A DNA stretch of 5,388 nucleotides, from positions 1 through 5,388 of the forward strand of contig JAQGNC010000008.1 in assembly GCA_028292065.1 (NCBI GenBank). The letters run 5' to 3'. Positions 1-4,620 of the stretch are shown in pieces (positions within the stretch are counted from its first letter, which is position 1; every line of letters begins with the position of its first letter). The position numbers and the translations under genes are program-made. The notes under the pieces were generated by a model. That model ran no database searches and was not told the origin of the DNA. It was given only the letters and a program-made list of their open reading frames with translations. The stretch is from Betaproteobacteria bacterium (GTDB lineage Bacteria > Pseudomonadota > Gammaproteobacteria > Burkholderiales > SG8-41).

Positions 1-30
1 CCGGACTGTGGGGGAATAGCCGTCGGGACA

Positions 31-70
31 GAATTCAATAAATGACAAGAAACATGATCAGTTCATTCTG
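31..70 (+). promoter_or_regulatory. AT-rich patch upstream of tssA, possible promoter
   Basis: This stretch is clearly richer in A and T than the surrounding GC-rich DNA and lies just upstream of the tssA start. A -35-like ATGACA at 42-47 is followed after 16 bases by a poor -10-like CATTCT at 64-69. The -35 match is good but the -10 is weak, so the promoter call rests mainly on composition and position. No sigma-54 type -24/-12 element is visible here. The window begins only 88 bases before tssA, so the upstream neighbour cannot be seen. Confidence 0.2.
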
Positions 71-88
71 CATCGCTAGGCCGCGCAC

Positions 89-1093
89 GTGATCGACGTC
101 GAAGTGCTGCTCTCGCCCGTATCCGACGACGCCCCGAGCGGGCCCGCCCTCGAATACGACCCCGAGTTCACCGAGCTCGAGAGCGCCGCGCGAGGCAAGT
201 CCGAGCAGCAATTCGGCGATACCGTGATCGCTGCCGAAGAGCCGGACTGGCGCGACGTGAGCGCACGTGCGGCCGCGCTGCTCGCGCGTTCCAAAGACCT
301 GCGTGTGGCGGTGCACGCTGCGCGTGCCGCGGCCCGCATGGAAAACGTCGCCGGCCTGGCGGCTGGCCTCGAGCTCATCGCCGGGCTCACGTCGCGCTTC
401 TGGGACTCGCTCCATCCCGAGCTCGACCACGATGAAGGCGACGACCCGATGATGCGGCTCAACGCTCTCGGGCCGCTGGCCGATCCCGAGACCTTCCTGC
501 GCGACGTGCGCAGCAGCTACCTTGTCGCATCGCCGCAGCACGGCCGCGTCTCCTTTCGCGATGTGCTCGTCGCCGAAGGGAAGCTTCCTCCCGGTGCCGA
601 CGCGGCGATGAGCGCAGCCGAGATCGCCGGCATCGTGCGCGCGGTCGCTGCCGACGATCCTGCACCGCTGCAGGCGTCGCTCGCGTGCGTCGCGCACGTG
701 CAGGCGCTCGAATCCTTCCTCGGCGAAAAAGGCGTGCTCACACAGGCGCCGGACTTGAGGCCGCTGCTGGAGATCCTGCAGGCAGCGGCCGGGGTCAGCG
801 CCGCGGCGCTGCACGTCGACATCCCTGACGCGGACGGCGAGACCGAGAGCGGTGCACCGACGCAGGGCGCGCGCGCCCGCGCCCCGGGTCAGATCCTGAC
901 GCGCGACGACGCGATCCGGGTGCTCGAGAACGTATGCAGGTTCATGGAGCAGGCGGAGCCTGCGAATCCCGCGCCGCTTTTCATCCGGCGCGCGCAGCGC
1001 CTGATGACGCAGAATTTCATGGAAATCATCCAGGATCTCGCGCCGGAGAGCCTCGGACAAATCCAAAAACTTGCCGGACTGGAAGAGAAATAG
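89..1093 (+). CDS. tssA: T6SS assembly/cap protein TssA (ImpA family)
   Basis: This 334-residue cytoplasmic protein is TssA, which primes T6SS tail assembly at the baseplate and, in some classes, stays at the distal end of the growing sheath. The N-terminal ImpA_N domain occupies about residues 3-120 and shows the typical EYDPEF at 22-27, FGDT at 42-45 and EEPDWR at 50-55. A low-complexity linker at about 244-268 separates it from a C-terminal domain carrying NPAPLFIRRAQRLM from residue 293 and then MEIIQDLAP. That C-terminus and the length resemble the short TssA type of the P. aeruginosa H1 system (about 344 residues). The start is the GTG at 89: an in-frame TAG lies at 77-79, no ATG intervenes, and AGG at 78-80 sits 8 bases upstream as a weak ribosome site. 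There is no signal peptide or membrane segment. Identification is firm; the exact TssA class is inferred. Confidence 0.94.
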   Translation: MIDVEVLLSPVSDDAPSGPALEYDPEFTELESAARGKSEQQFGDTVIAAEEPDWRDVSARAAALLARSKDLRVAVHAARAAARMENVAGLAAGLELIAGLTSRFWDSLHPELDHDEGDDPMMRLNALGPLADPETFLRDVRSSYLVASPQHGRVSFRDVLVAEGKLPPGADAAMSAAEIAGIVRAVAADDPAPLQASLACVAHVQALESFLGEKGVLTQAPDLRPLLEILQAAAGVSAAALHVDIPDADGETESGAPTQGARARAPGQILTRDDAIRVLENVCRFMEQAEPANPAPLFIRRAQRLMTQNFMEIIQDLAPESLGQIQKLAGLEEK

Positions 1094-1103
1094 CTCATAC
1101 TAG

Positions 1104-1121
1104 CCGCGCGTGCACGAGCGG
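1104..1121. promoter_or_regulatory. Imperfect dyad upstream of a GATAAT hexamer
   Basis: CCGCGCGTGCACGAGCGG is an 18-bp palindrome with one mismatched pair, centred on GTGCAC, in the spacer after tssA. A GATAAT hexamer, 5 of 6 to the sigma-70 -10 consensus, lies at 1132-1137. No recognisable -35 hexamer is found 16-18 bases before it, and the dyad covers that position. This layout could suit a promoter that needs an activator bound at the dyad. In GC-rich DNA such a palindrome can also arise by chance, so function is unproven. Confidence 0.25.
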
Positions 1122-1191
1122 TACGCACGGCGATAATCGACGCTTTCCCGATGCGTCCAACGACTACGAACAGCCGACACGAAATGAAGCA

Positions 1192-1236
1192 CACCCGAGC
1201 GTGCGAGATGTATCCACCTGCCAGCGCGCTCGGGTG
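1192..1236 (+). promoter_or_regulatory. Strong inverted repeat in the tssB leader
   Basis: CACCCGAGCG at 1192-1201 is perfectly complementary to CGCTCGGGTG at 1227-1236. The stem extends inward to 13 pairs, with one T-G wobble at 1202/1226, leaving a 19-base loop at 1205-1223. No T-run follows the right arm, so it does not look like an intrinsic terminator for tssA. A shorter alternative pairs CCACC (1214-1218) with GGTGG (1233-1237) and would compete for the right arm. It lies 48 bases before the tssB ATG, so it could be a protein-binding operator or a structured 5' leader. The structure is seen; the role is inferred. Confidence 0.5.
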
Positions 1237-1284
1237 GCACTTGCCGAGACTTACGACCTTCACATAGCCACGGCGAGGTAGATC

Positions 1285-1797
1285 ATGGCCCAGAGCAGTC
1301 AGAAGTTCATCGCGCGCAACCGCGCTCCGCGCGTGCAGATCGAATACGACGTCGAGCTGTACGGCGCCGAGAAGAAGATCCAGCTGCCGTTCGTCATGGG
1401 CGTGCTCTCCGACCTCTCGGGCAAACCGTCCGAGCCGCTGCCTGCGGTCGCCGACCGCAAGTTCCTCGAGATCGACGTCGACAACTTCGACAGCCGCATG
1501 AAAGCGATCAAGCCGCGCGCGGCGTTCCAGGTCCCGAACGCGCTGACCGGCGAAGGCAACATCAGCGTCGACATCACCTTCGAGAGCATGGACGATTTTT
1601 CGCCTGCCGCCGTCGCGCGCAAGGTCGATTCGCTGAACAAGCTGCTCCAGGCGCGCCAGCAACTGTCCAACCTCGTCACGTACATGGACGGCAAGACCGG
1701 CGCCGAAGAGCTCATCGCGAAAGTATTGCAGGATCCTGCGCTCATGCAGGCTCTGGCCGCGGCGAAGAAGCCCGCGGACGAAGAGCCCAAGGCATAG
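1285..1797 (+). CDS. tssB: T6SS contractile sheath small subunit TssB (VipA/ImpB)
   Basis: This 170-residue protein is the small T6SS sheath subunit. It interlocks with TssC to form the cytoplasmic contractile tubule that drives the Hcp tube out of the cell. Family features seen are NRAPRVQIEYDVE at 12-24, LPFVMGVLSDLSG at 34-46 and DRKFLEIDVDNFD at 57-69, followed by a helical C-terminal half ending in a lysine- and glutamate-rich tail. The length is usual for the family. The ATG at 1285 has GAGG at 1275-1278 six bases upstream. It follows tssA after a 191-base spacer with possible control elements and precedes tssC by 32 bases, so tssB and tssC are almost certainly co-transcribed and probably made in matched amounts. 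The N-terminal region is where TagJ binds in P. aeruginosa, and a tagJ gene is present downstream. Confidence 0.97.
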   Translation: MAQSSQKFIARNRAPRVQIEYDVELYGAEKKIQLPFVMGVLSDLSGKPSEPLPAVADRKFLEIDVDNFDSRMKAIKPRAAFQVPNALTGEGNISVDITFESMDDFSPAAVARKVDSLNKLLQARQQLSNLVTYMDGKTGAEELIAKVLQDPALMQALAAAKKPADEEPKA

Positions 1798-1829
1798 TCA
1801 GATTAGTCGGTCGAATACGGGAGACACAC

Positions 1830-3323
1830 ATGGCTGAGACCCAAGTCCAGAGCGCGCAAGACGAAGGCTTGACGCTCGAAGGTAGTGAGCTGACGATCCT
1901 CCTGCAGAAGGAGTTCAAGCCCAAATCAGACGAAGCGAAAGGCGCCGTCGAGCAGGCGGTGCGCACGCTTGCACAGCAGGCGCTGGCGCAGACCACGCTG
2001 ATCGGCAACGACGTCGTCAAGTCGATCGAGGCGATGATCGCCGAGCTCGACAAGAAGCTCTCCGATCAGGTGAACCTGATCCTGCACAACCCCGAGTTCC
2101 AGCAGCTCGAAGGCGCGTGGCGCGGTCTGCATTACCTGGTGAACAACACCGAGACCGACGAGCAGCTCAAAATCCGCGTGATGAACATCTCGAAGAACGA
2201 TCTGGGCAAGACCCTCAAGCGCTACAAGGGCACGAACTGGGACCAGAGCCCGATCTTCAAGAAGATCTACGAAGCCGAGTACGGCCAGTTCGGCGGCGAG
2301 CCTTTCGGCTGCCTCGTCGGCGACTACTACTTCGACCACAGCCCGCCCGACGTCGAGCTCCTGGGCGAGATGTCGAAGAACTGCGCGGCCGCGCATTCGC
2401 CGTTCATCGCCGGCACTTCGCCCGGCCTCATGCAGATGGAATCGTGGCAGGAGCTCGCCAACCCGCGCGACCTCACCAAGATCTTCACGACGCCCGAATA
2501 CGCCGGCTGGCGTTCGCTGCGCGAGTCCGACGACGCGCGCTATATCGGGCTGGCTATGCCGAGATTCCTAGCCCGAATTCCCTATGGCGCGAAAACCAGC
2601 CCTGTGGAAGAGTTCGACTTCGAGGAAGACACCGGCGCAGCCGACCACAACCGCTATACCTGGGCCAATGCCGCTTACGCGATGGCGACGAACATCACCA
2701 AATCGTTCAAGATGTACGGCTGGTGTTCGCGCATTCGCGGGGTGGAGTCGGGGGGTGCGGTCGAAGGCCTGCCGGTGCACAGCTTCCCGACCGACGACGG
2801 CGGCGTCGACATGAAGTGCCCGACCGAGATCGCGATCAGCGACCGGCGCGAAGCCGAGCTCGCGAAGAACGGCTTCATGCCGCTCCTGCATCGCAAGAAC
2901 TCGGATTTCGCGGCGTTCATCGGCGCGCAGTCGCTGCAGAAACCGGCGGAATACGACGATCCCGACGCGACTGCGAATGCGAACCTCGCCGCGCGCCTGC
3001 CGTACCTCTTCTCGTGCTGCCGTTTCGCGCACTACCTGAAGTGCATCGTCCGTGACAAGATCGGCTCGTTCAAGGAGCGCGACGACATGCAGCGCTGGCT
3101 GCAGAACTGGATCATGAACTACGTCGACGGGGACCCTGCCCACTCTTCCGAGAGCACCAAGGCGAGCAAGCCGCTGGCCGCCGCGGAAGTGGTGGTGGAG
3201 GAAGTCGAAGGCAATCCCGGCTACTACACGTCGAAATTCTTCCTGCGACCGCATTACCAGCTCGAGGGGCTGACCGTATCGCTGCGGCTCGTCTCGAAGC
3301 TGCCGTCGGCGAAAGCCGCGTAA
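1830..3323 (+). CDS. tssC: T6SS contractile sheath large subunit TssC (VipB/ImpC)
   Basis: This 497-residue protein is the large sheath subunit, which co-polymerises with TssB around the Hcp tube in the cytoplasm. Visible family signatures are EGAWRGLHYLV at 94-104, GDYYFDHSPPDV at 164-175, the MPRFLARIPYG segment at 243-253, GWCSRIRGVESGG at 297-309, and YLKCIVRDKIGSF at 402-414. The C-terminal NPGYYTSKFFLRPHYQLEG at 462-480 supplies strands of the sheath core handshake. The length matches the family. The ATG at 1830 is preceded by GGGAGA at 1819-1824 with good spacing. A run of codons uncommon for this gene (AGA, CTA, CGA, ATT) falls at 2562-2579 inside the MPRFLARIPYG segment. The charged N-terminus (residues 1-40) contains the region that recruits ClpV in other systems. 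Identification is firm. Confidence 0.98.
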   Translation: MAETQVQSAQDEGLTLEGSELTILLQKEFKPKSDEAKGAVEQAVRTLAQQALAQTTLIGNDVVKSIEAMIAELDKKLSDQVNLILHNPEFQQLEGAWRGLHYLVNNTETDEQLKIRVMNISKNDLGKTLKRYKGTNWDQSPIFKKIYEAEYGQFGGEPFGCLVGDYYFDHSPPDVELLGEMSKNCAAAHSPFIAGTSPGLMQMESWQELANPRDLTKIFTTPEYAGWRSLRESDDARYIGLAMPRFLARIPYGAKTSPVEEFDFEEDTGAADHNRYTWANAAYAMATNITKSFKMYGWCSRIRGVESGGAVEGLPVHSFPTDDGGVDMKCPTEIAISDRREAELAKNGFMPLLHRKNSDFAAFIGAQSLQKPAEYDDPDATANANLAARLPYLFSCCRFAHYLKCIVRDKIGSFKERDDMQRWLQNWIMNYVDGDPAHSSESTKASKPLAAAEVVVEEVEGNPGYYTSKFFLRPHYQLEGLTVSLRLVSKLPSAKAA

Positions 3324-3329
3324 CCCGGG

Positions 3330-3345
3330 GCGTCGCCGACGACGC
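3330..3345 (+). other. Small intercistronic hairpin between tssC and hcp
   Basis: GCGTCG at 3330-3335 pairs perfectly with CGACGC at 3340-3345 around the four-base loop CCGA. It begins six bases after the tssC stop codon. There is no following T-run, so it is not a convincing intrinsic terminator. It could slow exonucleases or mark an mRNA processing point that separates abundant hcp message from the sheath message, but this is inference, and such short stems are common in GC-rich DNA. Confidence 0.3.
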
Positions 3346-3400
3346 ATCGTATTGATGGATGGTAAGCGACGGCCGCTGGGGCCGCGCGACCAACGAGTTA

Positions 3401-3408
3401 TAAGGAGA
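3401..3408 (+). promoter_or_regulatory. Near-perfect Shine-Dalgarno for hcp
   Basis: TAAGGAGA at 3401-3408 is an almost complete complement of the 16S rRNA 3' end and lies five bases before the hcp ATG at 3414, in a short AT-richer stretch. It is the strongest ribosome site in the window and agrees with Hcp being needed in very large amounts. Confidence 0.8.
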
Positions 3409-3413
3409 CCGAA

Positions 3414-3896
3414 ATGGCTGTCGACATGTTCATGAAGGTGGGCGATCTGAAAGGCGAGTCCAAGGACAACACCCACAAGGAATCGATCGACGTACTGGCG
3501 TGGAGCTGGGGCATGAGCCAGTCGGGCACGACCCACCTCGGCACCGGCGGCGGTTCCGGCAAGGTAAGCGTGCAGGACCTGTCGTTCACGAAGTACGTCG
3601 ACAAGTCGAGCACCAACCTCATCATGGCGTGCTGCAACGGCAAGCACTATCCGGAAGCCAAGCTGACGGTGCGCAAAGCCGGCGAGAACCCGCTCGAGTA
3701 CCTCACGATCACCATGAAAGACGTGATCGTCACCGCGGTCAGCACCGGCGGCAGCGGCGGCGAAGACCGCCTCACCGAGAACGTGACGCTGAACTTCGGC
3801 CAGTTCTACACCGAGTACAAACCGCAGAAGGCCGACGGCAGCGGCGACGCGGGCGTGTTCGCGAAGTGGGACATCGCCAAGAACGTCAAGCTGTAA
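3414..3896 (+). CDS. hcp: T6SS inner tube protein Hcp (TssD), canonical copy
   Basis: This 160-residue protein is Hcp, whose hexameric rings stack into the T6SS inner tube, are expelled on sheath contraction, and can carry and stabilise small effectors in the ring lumen. Family marks are MFMKVGDLKGES at 5-16, HKESIDVLAWSWGM at 21-34, a glycine-rich extended loop at 43-50, ACCNGKHYPEAKLTVRKAG at 72-90 with PLEYL at 93-97, and the C-terminal KWDIAKNVKL. It is a plain tube subunit with no fused effector domain. The start is fixed by the strong Shine-Dalgarno at 3401-3408. It sits directly behind the sheath genes, the classic tssB-tssC-hcp order. Its TAA stop overlaps the first bases of a 32-bp direct repeat. 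By eye it shares well under half its residues with the second Hcp at 4097-4570. Confidence 0.97.
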   Translation: MAVDMFMKVGDLKGESKDNTHKESIDVLAWSWGMSQSGTTHLGTGGGSGKVSVQDLSFTKYVDKSSTNLIMACCNGKHYPEAKLTVRKAGENPLEYLTITMKDVIVTAVSTGGSGGEDRLTENVTLNFGQFYTEYKPQKADGSGDAGVFAKWDIAKNVKL

Positions 3897-3926
3897 TCGG
3901 CTTGTCCGAACGCCGCGGCGCGGCGA
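3895..3926 (+). repeat. 32-bp direct repeat, copy 1
   Basis: This is the first of two identical 32-base copies, beginning AATCGGCTTGTCCGAACG and ending GCGCGGCGA. It starts on the last two bases of the hcp TAA stop. It contains the 10-bp palindrome CGCCGCGGCG at 3911-3920. The flanking bases differ from those of copy 2, so the identity is exactly 32 bp, with a 43-bp period. Confidence 0.9.
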
Positions 3927-3942
3927 TTGGGCGCGGCAATCG
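3924..3942 (+). other. Hairpin joining the two repeat copies
   Basis: CGATTG at 3924-3929 pairs perfectly with CAATCG at 3937-3942 around a seven-base GC-rich loop. The left arm uses the 3' end of repeat copy 1 and the right arm the 5' end of copy 2, so the hairpin follows from the head-to-tail arrangement. No T-run follows. Its role is unknown. Confidence 0.35.
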
Positions 3943-3969
3943 GCTTGTCCGAACGCCGCGGCGCGGCGA
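3938..3969 (+). repeat. 32-bp direct repeat, copy 2
   Basis: This second copy is identical to 3895-3926 over all 32 bases and is separated from it by 11 bases. Its 3' part, from 3955 onward, also forms the left arm of the long stem-loop at 3955-4002. Two exact copies in a non-coding spacer point to recent duplication or to a dispersed repeat family; the window alone cannot decide. Confidence 0.9.
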
Positions 3970-4002
3970 AAGGGCGCAGCAGCCCTCTCGCCCCGCGGCG
4001 GC
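3955..4002 (+). other. Long imperfect stem-loop after hcp (REP-like)
   Basis: Bases 3955-3975 can pair with 3982-4002 around the six-base loop GCAGCA, giving 18 of 21 pairs with mismatches at 3960/3997, 3964/3993 and 3970/3987. The apical part is AGGGC against GCCCT. The left arm lies mostly within repeat copy 2, so the right arm resembles a degenerate inverted third copy of the repeat's 3' end. Copy 1 offers the same left-arm sequence (3913-3926), so two exclusive foldings are possible. It may act as a 3' mRNA stabiliser for hcp or be a REP-type element; both are inferences. Confidence 0.5.
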
Positions 4003-4018
4003 CGCAACGCTGCACGAT

Positions 4019-4046
4019 GCGCCGGAGACTTCGTCCGGCGCTTTGT
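4019..4046 (+). terminator. Candidate intrinsic terminator between the two hcp genes
   Basis: GCGCCGGA at 4019-4026 pairs perfectly with TCCGGCGC at 4034-4041 around the loop GACTTCG. TTTGT follows immediately. The eight-pair GC stem is strong, but the T-run is short and interrupted by a G, so termination may be partial. It lies about 120 bases after the first hcp stop and 50 before the second hcp start, fitting a transcription boundary that lets the first hcp be expressed apart from hcp2 and tagJ. Confidence 0.5.
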
Positions 4047-4070
4047 CGTGTCACAGCCAGAACGTAAAAC
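4043..4070 (+). promoter_or_regulatory. Possible sigma-70 promoter for hcp2-tagJ
   Basis: TTGTCG at 4043-4048 (4 of 6 to TTGACA) is followed after 16 bases by TAAAAC at 4065-4070 (4 of 6 to TATAAT), in a local AT-richer patch just after the candidate terminator. It would place a start site about 20 bases before the hcp2 ATG. The match is modest and the proposal leans on the terminator call. Confidence 0.25.
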
Positions 4071-4096
4071 GATAAACCGCTACCCGAACAGACGCC

Positions 4097-4570
4097 ATGG
4101 CCATCGGTGACATGTTTTTGAAGGTCGAAACCGCCCGCCAGGGCGTGATCAAGGGGGAATCGGCCGACGACAAGCACAAGACCGAGATCGACGTCCTGAG
4201 CTGGTCGTGGGGCATGCGCGCGCAGTCCGCGATGGCCGGCGCGGGCCCGAGCAGCAAAGCGACGCTCGACGAACTGCGAGTGGTCAAGCGCGTCGACAGC
4301 GCCTCCACTGCGCTCATGTCCGCCATGCGCAACAACGAGCTGATCAAGAAAGCGACCCTCATCGTGCGCAAGGCCGGCGGCGACCCTCTCGAGTATCTCA
4401 AGATCACCGTGCAGAACGCGCGCATCACCGAGCTCGGGGTCGAGACCGAAGGCCCCGAAGTCGTCGAGCGCCTGAGCCTGTCCTTTCAGCGCGTGAACGT
4501 CGAATACGTCCCGCAGGGCGGGGACGGGCTCGCGCGCGGCGGCATGATGTTCGAGGCCGAGATCGTATGA
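4097..4570 (+). CDS. hcp2: Second, divergent T6SS tube protein Hcp
   Basis: This 157-residue protein is another Hcp-family tube protein. It shows MFLKV at 6-10, IKGES at 18-22, HKTEIDVLSWSWGM at 27-40 and LIVRKAGGDPLEYLKIT at 88-104. Compared with the first Hcp it has about six extra residues before the GES motif (TARQG region, 12-16), a different loop at 41-56 (alanine- and serine-rich instead of glycine-rich), and a different C-terminus ending FEAEIV in place of the KWDIAKNVKL tail. It therefore looks like an old paralogue or a separately acquired gene, not a fresh duplicate. No effector domain is fused. The ATG at 4097 is supported by the family start MAIGDMFLKV, yet no clear Shine-Dalgarno precedes it. 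It may form its own rings, mix with the first Hcp, or serve a particular effector. The product call is firm; its division of labour is unknown. Confidence 0.94.
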   Translation: MAIGDMFLKVETARQGVIKGESADDKHKTEIDVLSWSWGMRAQSAMAGAGPSSKATLDELRVVKRVDSASTALMSAMRNNELIKKATLIVRKAGGDPLEYLKITVQNARITELGVETEGPEVVERLSLSFQRVNVEYVPQGGDGLARGGMMFEAEIV

Positions 4571-4620
4571 GCGATTCGTCGCACTTTCCGCACCGGGGAT
4601 TCGGCCATGGCAATCGCTAG
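4567..4620 (+). CDS. 17-codon frame bridging hcp2 and tagJ
   Basis: An ATG at 4567 overlaps the hcp2 TGA stop as ATGA and opens a 17-residue frame (MSDSSHFPHRGFGHGNR) that ends at TAG 4618-4620, 13 bases past the tagJ start. The layout would let ribosomes finishing hcp2 restart on the small frame and then restart on tagJ. No homology is recognisable for the peptide, and it may simply be chance. If it works, translational coupling is more likely its job than the peptide itself. Confidence 0.2.
   Translation: MSDSSHFPHRGFGHGNR

Noticed and set aside
35..1066. Long reverse-strand open frame opposite tssA
   Set aside because: It mirrors tssA codon structure in GC-rich DNA, has an arginine-rich composition with no family resemblance, and the plus-strand gene is certain.
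1235..1244. TGGCACTTGC resembling a sigma-54 -24/-12 promoter
   Set aside because: The two halves abut directly; a true element needs about five bases between TGGCAC and TTGC.
1184..1267. 27-codon frame in the tssA-tssB spacer
   Set aside because: No ribosome site precedes its ATG, it runs through the inverted repeat, and the peptide shows no recognisable feature.
3399..3404. TATAAG before hcp as a -10 box
   Set aside because: No -35 lies at proper spacing, and it would start transcription inside or after the Shine-Dalgarno. It is better explained as the AT-rich edge of that site.
3895..3969. The two 32-bp repeats as a CRISPR array
   Set aside because: There are only two copies with an 11-base spacer, far too short for CRISPR, and no cas genes are nearby.
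2568..4007. Reverse-strand open frame of 479 codons across tssC, hcp and the spacer
   Set aside because: It crosses two certain genes and a repeat-filled spacer. Its composition is arginine- and alanine-rich shadow sequence with no recognisable motif.
3414..4570. Either Hcp as an evolved Hcp-effector fusion
   Set aside because: Both are ordinary length (160 and 157 residues) with the tube fold filling the whole protein.
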